Assembly (NCBI RefSeq): GCF_030271255.1
Contig: NZ_JASJOM010000005.1
Span: forward strand, 186,001-250,000
Direction: 5' to 3'
Length of the DNA: 64,000 nt
Source: Peribacillus folii
Lineage (GTDB): Bacteria; Bacillota; Bacilli; Bacillales; DSM-1321
In this document: one piece after another, positions 17,515 to 26,560 of the stretch
How positions within the stretch are numbered: position 1 is the first letter of the stretch
Layout: every line of letters starts with the position of its first letter
The notes under the pieces: model-generated
What the model was told of the DNA's origin: nothing
What the model saw: only the letters and a program-made list of their open reading frames with translations
Databases searched by the model: none
Position numbers and translations under genes: made by a program

Positions 17515-17784
17515 TTATCCGAAGTGGACTTCCAATTTAGATTTGATTTCAGGAATGCTCATCATATTTTCAAGCGTGACGATCGTACGCGATCCATCAT
17601 CGAGCTGCCCGACGATATCCGCCGCTCCCAGGTAAATATCCGCCTGAACCGTTTTTGCCGATGCCAGATCCGTATGATCGACCTCCGCCGTTTTTCCCAT
17701 TTCCGTCAATGCCTTCTTCACATTCATTTCCATGATGAAGCTGCTGCCCAATCCATTCCCGCATACTACCATGATTTTTTTCAT
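17515..17784 (-). CDS. PTS IIB subunit, copy 1
   Basis: An 89-residue IIB with Cys8 in the VCGNGLGSS phosphorylation loop. It overlaps the upstream regulator by 4 nt (ATGA), so translation is coupled. The near-identity with the next gene marks a recent tandem duplication of about 280 bp. Both copies keep the active-site loop, so both should work. The cluster has no free IIA gene; the EIIA domain fused to the regulator, or a IIA encoded elsewhere, would be the phosphate donor. Confidence 0.92.
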   Translation of the reverse strand: MKKIMVVCGNGLGSSFIMEMNVKKALTEMGKTAEVDHTDLASAKTVQADIYLGAADIVGQLDDGSRTIVTLENMMSIPEIKSKLEVHFG

Positions 17785-19853
17785 TCCGCTTCCTCCTTTG
17801 AATATGTATGAACGTACTCCATAAGAACCTCTTTGTCAGAAGTTCGCAGCATTTCTTCTATATTGGCTGGATCATTCAATAATTGAGTCAGCTGGATCAA
17901 TGCACGCAAATGCGAATCGTTATCCACCGCAGCCAAAATGATGATCAAGCGCACCGGTTTATCCGACGCAAAGTCCACGGCTTCATCCAGCTTCAATAAG
18001 CTCATCGATAAGGACCGGACGCCCTGCTCCGGCCGTGCATGGGGGATCGCCACCCCGGGAGTGATGACTACATAAGGGCCATTCGTTTCGATCGCCTCGA
18101 TCATGGCATCCACATATCGTGTTTCGACGGTTCCTAAGTCCACGAGGGGCTTGGCCGCTACTCGAATGCCCTCCTTCCAATCAGAAACGTGCGGCTGTAT
18201 TTGAATCGTTTGCATATTGAGCAGTTCTTCCAACACAGGCTTCTCTGCCTCCTTTAAAGAAAATTGGGTTACTTTTGGCGTATGTTCATACACCCTCGAC
18301 TGCAGTGCTTTTTCAAGCTGATCATGTTCATGGATCGTAGCATACTTGGAAATGATCTTTAATAACGCGGCAACATCCACACGATCCGTCGTATATCCGT
18401 ACAATTGCTGCATAACCTGCTGGCGCAATGTATGCTTATCCTGCAATTCCAGGATCGGCGGGACGACGAATAATGTCGCGTCTGTCCGCATATGCACGGT
18501 TGAAAAGATAAGATCGTACGAGAGTGTGTAATCGGACGCAGCTCGAACCGACAGGACATCCAGGAACAAAATGTCGGGAAACAGCTCCCTCAATGTATAA
18601 ATGAGGATATTGCTGATTCCGATTCCGTTCGGGCAAACGACAATTGCTCTTTTTCGATCATCCAACGTCGTTCCTTGTCTGCGCAGCCAGCCGCCAAAAT
18701 AGATCGTGAAGTAAGCCACTTCCTCCTCCGACACTGGACAGTCCAGCTCCTTCTCCAGGAGCCACATCGACTTTTTCGTCAAATGATGCAGTTCAGGATA
18801 AACCTTCTGGACACGTCCCGTCATCGGATTCATTTGCGGCAACCCGTATCTGAGGCGGTGGTAGGCCGGTTTGAAATGAACATACAATTGCTGGCATAAC
18901 TGCTCTTTATCCTGGAGGTGGACAAAAGCGAGCCTTTCGAATTCTTCCACGATTCCCTCCAATAACCGCTGTATGATTTCATCATCCTTTAGCGGCGAGA
19001 TGTCCTTCGTGCGATTCACACTCAAGACATGTAAGGTTGCATAAAGGTTTTCCGTTTCACTCCATGTCGAGTGAAACGCTTCCGTCTTGGTCATTTCCTC
19101 GACCATCTTGTATTCCTCAGTCGTAACAAATGGCTCCCAGCTCGGCTCTGCCGATAATGCCTCCCCTTTACCAATGAGCTGATCGGTGCATAAGAACAAA
19201 TAAGTCAGCTCATGAAGACGATCATCGGTAATGGTGATGCCCAATTCACGCTCGATTTTTTCAAGCTGCGACCGAATGGCGCTGATCCGGCTTTCGTATC
19301 GCCCCCAAATGCACTCCATGACCGGCTCGCTATTCGGGCTGTTCAGCACATCATGCACCAGATGCTCAATGACATATCTCTTACCCCGGCTTTCTCCCTT
19401 CACCACATAACCATCTTGTTTTGAATACTGGATCTTCAGTTCCATGTTCCTGTGCTTTTCCTTAAGCCGCTTTAAATCCTTCAACACGGTATTGCGTGAT
19501 ATACCTGTGAGTGATTGGAAATGGTAGACGGACAATTCTTCCCCACTCAACAAAATCATCAGATAAAAAACTCTTTCTCTATCCGCCTCTGAAAATATAT
19601 AATTACGTTTTGTCAGCTTAACCTTCAACTCTTCGTCCTTGATTGTTCCAGAAAAGGAATAGCCCGTATCACGACTATATTGAATTGGCTCATAACCTTG
19701 AAATTCAAGCCAATCATTCGCTTTACTAAGCGCATATTGGATTTGCCTTCTCGTCAAACCTGTTTGCGCTTCAAGCTCTTTCATCTTCGAAAGCGGCGAA
19801 TGCTGCAATAGCTTTAATAAATTGGCGCTTCTTTCATCTAAAAACATGCTCAT
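17781..19853 (-). CDS. PRD-containing transcriptional activator with EIIB and EIIA domains
   Basis: A 690-residue BglG/MtlR-type regulator. Domains in order: two N-terminal helix-turn-helix regions (about 1-160, with SKMKELEAQTGLTRRQIQYAL and HFQSLTGISRNTVLKDLKRL), PRD1 and PRD2 (about 170-400), a EIIB-like domain with VVCPNGIGISN (about 405-500), and a C-terminal EIIA domain with GVAIPHARPEQG carrying the phospho-His (about 545-690). PTS-dependent phosphorylation of these domains sets activity, giving induction by the transported sugar. It is the first gene of its own PTS operon. Because the helix-turn-helix region is DNA-binding, it is an activator rather than an RNA antiterminator. Confidence 0.92.
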   Translation of the reverse strand: MSMFLDERSANLLKLLQHSPLSKMKELEAQTGLTRRQIQYALSKANDWLEFQGYEPIQYSRDTGYSFSGTIKDEELKVKLTKRNYIFSEADRERVFYLMILLSGEELSVYHFQSLTGISRNTVLKDLKRLKEKHRNMELKIQYSKQDGYVVKGESRGKRYVIEHLVHDVLNSPNSEPVMECIWGRYESRISAIRSQLEKIERELGITITDDRLHELTYLFLCTDQLIGKGEALSAEPSWEPFVTTEEYKMVEEMTKTEAFHSTWSETENLYATLHVLSVNRTKDISPLKDDEIIQRLLEGIVEEFERLAFVHLQDKEQLCQQLYVHFKPAYHRLRYGLPQMNPMTGRVQKVYPELHHLTKKSMWLLEKELDCPVSEEEVAYFTIYFGGWLRRQGTTLDDRKRAIVVCPNGIGISNILIYTLRELFPDILFLDVLSVRAASDYTLSYDLIFSTVHMRTDATLFVVPPILELQDKHTLRQQVMQQLYGYTTDRVDVAALLKIISKYATIHEHDQLEKALQSRVYEHTPKVTQFSLKEAEKPVLEELLNMQTIQIQPHVSDWKEGIRVAAKPLVDLGTVETRYVDAMIEAIETNGPYVVITPGVAIPHARPEQGVRSLSMSLLKLDEAVDFASDKPVRLIIILAAVDNDSHLRALIQLTQLLNDPANIEEMLRTSDKEVLMEYVHTYSKEEAE

Positions 19854-19939
19854 TCCCTCTCCCTGCCTCTACCATATCTCACTTCTCAGCAGAAATGAAC
19901 GGTTTCTGAGTTCGTTTGTTGTCACTTCGACTGCACAAT

Positions 19940-19967
19940 ATTATACTCTATTCATTTTTGTGCACAA
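19940..19967 (-). promoter_or_regulatory. Predicted promoter of the ascorbate-type PTS operon
   Basis: Minus strand: TTGTGC (19967-19962), a 16-nt spacer and a consensus TATAAT (19945-19940). The -35 lies inside the palindrome TTGTGCACAA, and ATTGTGCA recurs just after the -10, so a regulator may bind both. The DNA from here to about 20140 shows nothing else. Confidence 0.55.
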
Positions 19968-20139
19968 TAAAGCAGCGCTGCTTAACGGAAGAAGGGCATG
20001 AATTCGAGCTCTGTGAAAGGACGGGAATCCAGCTTCCAAATGAGGTCGCGCAAACGCAAGATGGAAAGGGCTTCCAGTTCCCGCAACAACAAAAAAGTTT
20101 CTGGAATGAAAACTTTTGAAACTTTTTTATAAAACAGCC

Positions 20140-21060
20140 AATCTTTCGGGCAAATTATCCGAGATTTAAGGCTTTTTTCTCACGAGATCAGAGCTTACTC
20201 GCGAATTTGGTCACTTTACTCGCGAATTTGAGGCTTTTACTCGCGAATTCGAGCACTTTACTCGCCAATTTGGGGCTTTTACTCGCCAATTCGAGCATTT
20301 TACTCGCCAATTTGAAGCTTTTACTCGCGAATTGGGGTTCACGCATAATTTGGCGTGATTTATTGAGCGATTGCTTGCGTCACTATCGGATTTGGGGTAA
20401 AATTCCCGAAGTTTAGGGCTTTCTTTCACTGGATCGGAGCTTTACTCGCCAATTCGAGCACTTTACTCGCCAATTTGGGGCTTTTACTCGCCAATTGGGG
20501 CTGACGCATAATTTGGCATGATTTATTGAGCGATTGATTGCGTTACTATCGGATTTGGGGCAAAATTCCCGAAGTTTAGGGCTTTCTTTCACTGGATCGG
20601 TGCTTTACTCGCCAATTCGAGCACTTTACTCGCCAATTTGGGGCTTTTACTCGCCAATTTGGGGCTTTTACTCGCGAATTGGGGCTGACGCATAATTTGG
20701 CGTGATTTATTGAGCGATTGATTGCGTTACTATCGGATTTGGGGCAAAATTCCCGAAGTTTAGGGCTTTCTTTCACTGGATCGGTGCTTTACTCGCCAAT
20801 TCGAGCACTTTACTCGCCAATTTGGGGCTTTTACTCGCGAATTCGAGCACTTTACTCGCCAATTTGGGGCTTTTACTCGCGAATTGGGGTTGACGCATAA
20901 TTTGGCGTGATTTATTGAGCGATTGATTGCGTTACTATCGGACTTGGGGTAAAATTCCCGAAGTTTAGGGCTTTCTTTCACTGGATCGGAGCTTTACTCG
21001 CCAATTTGGGGCTTTAACTCGCGAATTTGAGGCCTTTTCCGGGAATTTGAATTTCACGCC
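20140..21060. repeat. Array of 21-bp repeats with a 100-bp constant block
   Basis: A non-coding array between the PTS regulator and the DUF1540 gene. The short unit is 21 bp, about TTTACTCGCSAATTYGRGGC. The long constant block (starting ACGCATAATTTGGCG and ending CACTGGATCGGAGC) begins at 20341, 20504, 20688 and 20893. The short units between blocks number 7, 3, 4, 5 and 2, so block spacings are 163, 184 and 205 bp, exactly 100 plus 3, 4 or 5 times 21. A degenerate partial constant block lies at the left edge (20140-20194). Reading frames across it encode a seven-residue repeat (NWRVKAP-like) simply because 21 is divisible by 3; they start at GTG without ribosome binding sites. A four-unit array of the same family lies at 59575-59660. 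Confidence 0.9.
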
Positions 21061-21205
21061 AAATTCGTCATGCTGTCTATTTCAGATTTATATCGCTCCA
21101 ACTCAGGTTTATCAGTCAAATTCATGCAGAGATGTAGAAAAATAAAAGGAATTTCAATTTTCGTGAATGAAAATGATTTTTATTATCAATAATAAAAAAG
21201 AAGAA

Positions 21206-21228
21206 GGGCAACCAGTTGATGGTTACCC
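21206..21228 (-). terminator. Terminator of the DUF1540 gene
   Basis: GGGTAACC/GGTTGCCC stem (one G-T pair), 7-nt loop, then a T-rich run on the minus strand, 13 nt past the DUF1540 stop. Confidence 0.85.
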
Positions 21229-21240
21229 TCCTCCATTGTT

Positions 21241-21396
21241 TTAAACTCCTGGATCAAATGTTTTGCAATCCGTTTCTTTACTATTTGATGCATGATTCCC
21301 TTTATGACTCACTACATAAATAGCTTCAGCATTACATTTGTTTCCAGAATGCCAATGTACACAGTTGTTTACCTCACATAGAACATCTTTAGCCAT
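21241..21396 (-). CDS. DUF1540 domain small Cys-rich protein
   Basis: A 51-residue protein, MAKDVLCEVNNCVHWHSGNK and so on, with four Cys in the pattern C-x4-C...C...C (VLCEVNNC, NKCNAEAI, ETDCKTF). This matches DUF1540, a small family common in Bacillus and Clostridium and thought to bind metal through the cysteines; the function is not known. The ATG follows AGGAGGTG at good spacing and the gene ends just before a strong terminator, so it is a complete monocistronic gene. Members are sometimes linked to sporulation; I see no spore-specific promoter that I could assign. Confidence 0.9.
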   Translation of the reverse strand: MAKDVLCEVNNCVHWHSGNKCNAEAIYVVSHKGNHASNSKETDCKTFDPGV

Positions 21397-21536
21397 CGTA
21401 TTACACCTCCTCATTTGTTATCATTAACAAATTTGGGGGTATTGATACTTTCCTTTTTTAGGTTCCTCCATTTTAGGTGATACAACTCTTGTACTGAGGA
21501 TTTGTCGATCAAACTAGAGTTTATATCAATCAAATG

Positions 21537-23330
21537 TTAGGCTGATTGTTTCAGTAGTTCGGCTTGCGGGATTTTCCAGAGCTCGCGCCACTTTTTCAAG
21601 GCTGTGATGAGAATGATCAAGCCAAGGCATAGCATGATGATCGACAATACTCCGTTAAGGATGCTGAAGCCTGCGGCGTCCGGGTTCAAGTATACGTTTT
21701 TCACCATCCAGTATCCTGCTACATTAACCGTTACATACAGGTATGCTAGAGGGACGAGGCATGTCCACATATACCAGCGCTTGTCGGCGATTTTCAAGAC
21801 GACGGTCGCCCCGATGATGAGGCCGATCGACGCCATGAGCTGGTTGGATACGCCAAAGAGTGCCCAGATCGAGCCGATGTCCCCGGAGTAAAGCAGATAG
21901 CCCCAGATGAAGCAGGCTAACGCGCTGGCGAAAATGTTGCCGGGCAGCCAATCTACTTTCTTCAAAGGTTTATAGAACTCGCCGAAGAAGTCCTGGATCA
22001 AGTAGCGGGCGACACGTGTTCCCGAGTCGATTGCGGTTAATATGAACACCGCTTCGAACATGATGACGAATTGGAAGAAAAACGAAGCCAATTTTTCAAA
22101 GAAAGGAATTTCCGTGAAGATATAGGTCATTCCGACAGCAAGGGTTACGGCCCCGCCTGTCCGTCCTTCAAGGTTAATGCCGATTTCATCACTTAGCGCA
22201 TCAAGGTGCACTTTTTCCATGCCTAATGTCTGGAAGACTTCAGGCGATGAGTTAATGGCAAAGTAATCACCTGGCTGCAGCGATACTGCCGCGATCAAGG
22301 CCATGATGGCAACGACACACTCCACCAGCATCGCTCCGAAACCGACGGATTTGATATCGCTCCAGCGGTTCAGCATTTTAGGCGTTGTTCCGGAGCCGAC
22401 GAATGCATGGAATCCTGAAATCGCCCCACAGGCGATCGTGATTGAAATGAATGGCCATACAGGGCCGGCGACAATCGGTCCGCCGCCATTGACGAATTCG
22501 GTGAACGCTGGAAATTGGATCTCTGGATTCACCACGAACACGCCGATGATCAATGCGGCAAAGACGCCGATTTTCATGAATGTGCTTAAGTAATCTCGCG
22601 GTGCCAGCAGCAGCCACACGGGCAATGCCGCTGCGAAGAAAGCATAAATCGGCAAAATAAGGGCAAGCGTGCTTGCATCAAGTGTCAGCAGTTCACCTAG
22701 CGCCGTTCCTTGAATGTTCGGACCAAGCAAGATTCCAGCCATGATGAGGGCGAAGCCGACAATGGTCGCGCCTTTTAAATTGCCCGTTTTTTTATGGTAC
22801 AGCCCGACTCCCATGGCGATGGGAATCGTGATCCCGACAGCGAACGTTCCCCATGGGTTATTTTCCAAGGCATGCAGGACGACCATAGAAAGTCCTGCCA
22901 TCGTAATGGTGATGATGAAAAGCATGGCAAGTCCTGTACAGAAGCCTGCGACTGGGCCAAGTTCTTCCTTGGCAACTTCCGATAGCGATTTTCCATCTTT
23001 GCGCATGGAAGCGAAAAGCACGACGGCGTCATGGACCGCCCCGCCGATGACAGCTCCGATCAATAGCCATAACAAACTTGGCAAATAACCGAATTGTGCA
23101 GCTAGGATCGGACCGACGAGCGGACCTGCCGCTGCGATGGCGGCAAAGTGGTGGCCGAATGCCACCCATTTATTGGTTGGAACGTAATCTTTTCCATCCT
23201 CCAAGGCATGAGCCGGTGTTGGCTTGGTATCATCCAGCTTCAGTACTTTCCGTGCTATGAATGTCCCGTATAAACGGTAAGCGATCATTAATATACAAAT
23301 CGAGCCGATGACGATTGAAACCGCATTCAT
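21537..23330 (-). CDS. cstA: Carbon starvation protein CstA family transporter
   Basis: A 597-residue CstA/BtsT-family membrane protein with about 16 hydrophobic helices. Diagnostic segments include PTNKWVAFGHHFAAIAAAGP near the N-terminus, FHAFVGSGTTPKML and FVIMFEAVFILTAIDSGTR. The family imports pyruvate (BtsT in E. coli) or peptides. A LytS/LytT-like two-component system lies immediately upstream on the same strand. In E. coli the BtsS/BtsR pair of the same type controls btsT in response to pyruvate, so pyruvate uptake under control of this pair is the best hypothesis. An inverted repeat is present in its leader. Confidence 0.93.
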   Translation of the reverse strand: MNAVSIVIGSICILMIAYRLYGTFIARKVLKLDDTKPTPAHALEDGKDYVPTNKWVAFGHHFAAIAAAGPLVGPILAAQFGYLPSLLWLLIGAVIGGAVHDAVVLFASMRKDGKSLSEVAKEELGPVAGFCTGLAMLFIITITMAGLSMVVLHALENNPWGTFAVGITIPIAMGVGLYHKKTGNLKGATIVGFALIMAGILLGPNIQGTALGELLTLDASTLALILPIYAFFAAALPVWLLLAPRDYLSTFMKIGVFAALIIGVFVVNPEIQFPAFTEFVNGGGPIVAGPVWPFISITIACGAISGFHAFVGSGTTPKMLNRWSDIKSVGFGAMLVECVVAIMALIAAVSLQPGDYFAINSSPEVFQTLGMEKVHLDALSDEIGINLEGRTGGAVTLAVGMTYIFTEIPFFEKLASFFFQFVIMFEAVFILTAIDSGTRVARYLIQDFFGEFYKPLKKVDWLPGNIFASALACFIWGYLLYSGDIGSIWALFGVSNQLMASIGLIIGATVVLKIADKRWYMWTCLVPLAYLYVTVNVAGYWMVKNVYLNPDAAGFSILNGVLSIIMLCLGLIILITALKKWRELWKIPQAELLKQSA

Positions 23331-23350
23331 TTTGAAAACCCCCTCTATTT

Positions 23351-23384
23351 CTTACATCGTAGACTGATGATATCACGATGTAAG
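23351..23384. promoter_or_regulatory. Inverted repeat in the cstA leader
   Basis: CTTACATCGT and ACGATGTAAG, a perfect 10-bp inverted repeat with a 14-nt spacer, 21 nt before the cstA start. It could be an operator or an mRNA hairpin; no T run follows, so it is not a terminator. It is a candidate site for the adjacent response regulator or a global regulator. Confidence 0.5.
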
Positions 23385-23471
23385 CGGATGCAAAGGGTTT
23401 TCAAGCTATAATGCAGATAATGGGGCTTGGATTGCAATATAAAGATACTAAAATGCAGAATTATGAAAATT

Positions 23472-24224
23472 TTAAAAACCAATAAGCTGCTTTAGCTCTT
23501 TTACATAGGTGCGGCTCACGGGTATGTTCGATCCGTCGCTCATAATGAGGTTATACGTCGAATTGAACCAGGGCTGAATCTCGGCTATATGGATGACATT
23601 GACGATAAACCCGCGATGCACCCGTAAAAACGAGCGTGGGTCAAGCTTCCGTTCAAACACGATGAGCGGGTCGCCCATTTTATATTCATTTTCTTCCGTT
23701 TTAATGATCGTCTTTCCATCGATGAGTCCGATGAATAATATCGAATCCCGATCGATCAAAACGATCCGGTCATCGATTTCAACAGCCAGTTTGCCTGTCT
23801 GCTCCGCCACACTGCGAAGCGGCGGCTTTGTCCTGGTGTCACGCTCCCCTGCTTTGCGCACTTTATCGAGCCTGTCCAATGTTTGACGTATTCGCTTTTC
23901 ATCAAAGGGCTTCAATAAATAATCAAATGCATACGACTCAAAGGCCTGTAGGGCAAATTCGTCATAAGCCGTGGCAAAAATGAGCGTCGGTGCAGGGTCA
24001 AGCCCAGCCAATTGTTTCGCCAATTGCAGGCCTGTGCCGTCAGCCAGCTCAATATCCATAAAAACAAGATCTGGCTTTAAGCTGGGAATATCCCTGATGG
24101 CTCCTTCTATCCCTTCAGCCTCACCGATGACTTCAGCTTGCCTGCTTCTCTTCAGAAGGTATTTCAATTCATCCCTTGCGAGGGGTTCATCTTCTACGAT
24201 AAATGCTTTCAACATCGCTGTCAT
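23472..24224 (-). CDS. LytTR-type response regulator
   Basis: A 250-residue response regulator. The receiver domain (about 5-125) has the acidic pair E11/D12-E13, the phospho-acceptor Asp57 in VFMDIEL, and the conserved Lys in LLKPFDE. The C-terminal LytTR DNA-binding domain (about 150-250) contains FLRVHRGFIVNV and NIPVSRTYVKELK. It overlaps the sensor kinase gene by 38 nt, so the two are translated together. Homologues of this pair (LytST, BtsSR, YpdAB) control pyruvate or related transporters; here the likely target is cstA directly downstream. Confidence 0.92.
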   Translation of the reverse strand: MTAMLKAFIVEDEPLARDELKYLLKRSRQAEVIGEAEGIEGAIRDIPSLKPDLVFMDIELADGTGLQLAKQLAGLDPAPTLIFATAYDEFALQAFESYAFDYLLKPFDEKRIRQTLDRLDKVRKAGERDTRTKPPLRSVAEQTGKLAVEIDDRIVLIDRDSILFIGLIDGKTIIKTEENEYKMGDPLIVFERKLDPRSFLRVHRGFIVNVIHIAEIQPWFNSTYNLIMSDGSNIPVSRTYVKELKQLIGF

Positions 24225-26001
24225 ATGCTCCTTTTTCGTTGAGTGGTATGGTTATTTTCACTTGTGTTCCAACATTCGCTGCACTTTCTATCGAGAGGCT
24301 GGCCTGGCCCTTATAGATGCCCTCCAGCCGTTCACTGATATTATGAAGGGCCGTTCCTGTACCTTTCGGCGATTTTACAGTACGCTTCCCCAATTCAGCC
24401 AATTTCCCGCTTGGGATCCCTTTGCCGTTATCCTTCACAGCAATGCACATCGCCCCTTCTTCCAAAAATACATCAATGAGGATTTCCCCTTTGTGTTTCA
24501 TTTGCAAAAAAGCATGGTGTATCGCATTTTCAACCAGCGGCTGCAGTGTGAACGGAGGCAGCGGGACCTCCTTAAGACTTGGTTCAATGTTTTGAACGAT
24601 ATGGTATTTATCCGGGAATCGGGCCTGCTCCAGCGATAGATATGCCTGGACATGCTCCAATTCCTTTTCTAGCGGCACCAATATTTGCCTGGCCCCTTGC
24701 AGGTTGCTGCGAAAGAAAGCACTCAGCTCCATTAACAGGCTTCTTGCCTTCTCCACATCCGTCCGGCATAAAACGGAAATCGTATTGATTGCATTGAACA
24801 AAAAATGCGGGTGCACTTGTGCCTGCAGGGCCTTGATTTCAGCATCTTTCAATAACTCCGTCTGCATTTCCGCTTTGGCCAGCTCCAGCTGGGTGGAGAA
24901 AAGCTTCGCCAGCCCTTCAGCCAGCTCCTGTTCCACCTGGCTTAATTTATCGGGATGCTTGAAGTACATCTTCAACGTCCCGACCGTTTTCCGTTGGACC
25001 TGGAGCGGCAGCACGACCGCTGCTTGCAAAGGACATTGATCATGAAAGCAATAAATATCCTTTGTTGTTTTCGCGACGATGATATTGCCCTGTTCGAGTG
25101 CCTTTTTCGTTAAGCCCGTCGCGATGCCTTCCCTCGGAACATGATGATCCGAGGCAGCGCCCACATGAGCCAGTACGCTATGTTCATTGGTTATGGCCAC
25201 GGCATCGGCTTCCGTCAGCCCAAGGATGATTTCGGCGATTTTTTTACAAGAGGCTTGATTCAAGCCTTGACGGAAATAAGGCAACGTCTGATCGGCAATC
25301 AGGAATGCCAAATTCGTCTGCACGGCCCGCGTCCGTGCCTCATCCCTCGTAATCGATTGAATGATGAGCATGAATAATAACGTCCCAAAGCCGTTGATGA
25401 AAATCATCGGGAGGCCGATTACCTGTACAAGCTCCCAAGCCCGATCAAATGGCTTGGCCGTTGCCAGGATGATGACCATTTGGATCGCTTCCAGGGCCAT
25501 GCATATCGGGAGGGCAAACCAAGGGGTGATCAGCCCATGCCTTTGCCGCCTTTCCCCTAAAAAACCTGACAAGATGCCAGCCAAAATCGCCGCGATGGCA
25601 CAAGCCCCTGCTGTAAAACCGCCGAGAGTATAGCGATGAATCCCTGCAATCAACCCGACTCCCAAGCCGACAAATGGCCCCCCAAGCAAGCCGCCGATTG
25701 CGACACCCATGATCCTGGTGTTGGCAATCGCATTTTCCGGAGCGATTTCTGTATGCCAATCACCTATGGGCATCTCATGATTTCCGATTTCGATCCCGGT
25801 ATAATTACTAATGATGCCGAATGTGCCAAAAAGGACGATGAGCATGATTTTCTTTGACATTTGATGCTCATGGCCGATCATTTGCCGAAACGGCTTCATA
25901 TAAGAAAGCAGGAACGCAGCAATCACGATGATCCCCACTTTTTCAAACAGCGACGGTAATAAATGAACCAACTCATCCCCCCCCATTACTGGCTTTTTCA
26001 T
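24187..26001 (-). CDS. LytS-type sensor histidine kinase
   Basis: A 604-residue sensor kinase. The N-terminal 5TM-Lyt membrane domain spans about 1-200 (PIGDWHTEIAPENAIANTRIMG, GLIAGIHRY), followed by a GAF-like domain (about 235-360), the phospho-His region QAQVHPHFLFNAINTISVL and a C-terminal ATPase domain (PLVENAIHH, KDNGKGIP, GTGTALHN). The annotated ATG at 26001 lacks a ribosome binding site; the TTG at 25971, preceded by GGGGGGG, may be the true start and would match usual LytS N-termini. It is encoded with its response regulator upstream of cstA, consistent with sensing pyruvate or another overflow metabolite. Confidence 0.9.
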   Translation of the reverse strand: MKKPVMGGDELVHLLPSLFEKVGIIVIAAFLLSYMKPFRQMIGHEHQMSKKIMLIVLFGTFGIISNYTGIEIGNHEMPIGDWHTEIAPENAIANTRIMGVAIGGLLGGPFVGLGVGLIAGIHRYTLGGFTAGACAIAAILAGILSGFLGERRQRHGLITPWFALPICMALEAIQMVIILATAKPFDRAWELVQVIGLPMIFINGFGTLLFMLIIQSITRDEARTRAVQTNLAFLIADQTLPYFRQGLNQASCKKIAEIILGLTEADAVAITNEHSVLAHVGAASDHHVPREGIATGLTKKALEQGNIIVAKTTKDIYCFHDQCPLQAAVVLPLQVQRKTVGTLKMYFKHPDKLSQVEQELAEGLAKLFSTQLELAKAEMQTELLKDAEIKALQAQVHPHFLFNAINTISVLCRTDVEKARSLLMELSAFFRSNLQGARQILVPLEKELEHVQAYLSLEQARFPDKYHIVQNIEPSLKEVPLPPFTLQPLVENAIHHAFLQMKHKGEILIDVFLEEGAMCIAVKDNGKGIPSGKLAELGKRTVKSPKGTGTALHNISERLEGIYKGQASLSIESAANVGTQVKITIPLNEKGAYDSDVESIYRRR

Positions 26002-26174
26002 TCATCTTACAACAGCCTTGAAATCTTTGTCGAATTTTGTTTTTGCGGGTGGACCAGCCCATCATCAGGGAAGGCGTCCCACTTCTGAAACTGTACGGAT
26101 CATTTTAGGAACCCAGCAAATTGAAAAAACATGTAAAGTGGAGTCAGCAAAGCTAGTACTTATTAGGAGGAATC

Positions 26175-26375
26175 ATGATCAGTAAGGTCCTGACATTTTA
26201 TACGCTGGGGGGAATATCATTAGTTGGTGCAGGATTATTTCCGCTCGGATATATAAAGTCTTTCAATCTATTTATTTGCTTGTTTATAATAGGTTTGGTA
26301 TTTATCTTAATCGGTCAAACTCACAAGAGAAAGAAAAATGAGGAAAAAAAATGTAGTGATTGTTATAAAGGATGA
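26175..26375 (+). CDS. Small two-helix membrane protein
   Basis: A 66-residue hypothetical protein with two hydrophobic helices (about 5-25 and 29-49) and a short basic, Cys-containing tail (KRKKNEEKKCSDCYKG). The ATG follows TTAGGAGGAATC, an excellent ribosome binding site, which makes this a real gene in spite of its size. The CSDC motif at the C-terminus could bind metal or form a disulfide. It is followed 10 nt later by a second small membrane protein gene. I do not recognise the family. Confidence 0.75.
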   Translation: MISKVLTFYTLGGISLVGAGLFPLGYIKSFNLFICLFIIGLVFILIGQTHKRKKNEEKKCSDCYKG

Positions 26376-26385
26376 TTGATTATTC

Positions 26386-26553
26386 ATGAGAAAATTAACC
26401 AAATATATGATCCTATTTCTCTGGGTGGTCTTATTTTTATATTTCTTTGAAATGTACATGCCCAAAGGTATTTATTATTTTATTGTAGGAATTCCAGTCC
26501 TTTTTCTACGTGCCGCTTTTATTTTAAAGATGTTTGATCATTCAAAAAGCTAA
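26386..26553 (+). CDS. Small membrane protein, 55 residues
   Basis: A 55-residue peptide (MRKLTKYMILFLWVVLFLYF and on) with two short hydrophobic stretches around a MPKGIY turn. It starts 10 nt after the preceding gene's stop, with AAAGGA about 13 nt upstream, rather far for a ribosome binding site, and ends 7 nt before a hairpin. Co-transcription with the 66-residue gene and a joint membrane role are likely. Function unknown. Confidence 0.55.
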   Translation: MRKLTKYMILFLWVVLFLYFFEMYMPKGIYYFIVGIPVLFLRAAFILKMFDHSKS

Positions 26554-26560
26554 AGATTCC

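Noticed and set aside
20211-20981. Minus-strand reading frames in the repeat array encoding seven-residue repeats
   Set aside because: They begin at GTG without ribosome binding sites and exist because the 21-bp unit keeps the frame open; treated as repeat DNA.
20140-21060. CRISPR-like array
   Set aside because: The 21-bp units are directly abutted or separated by one constant block; there are no unique spacers and no cas genes.
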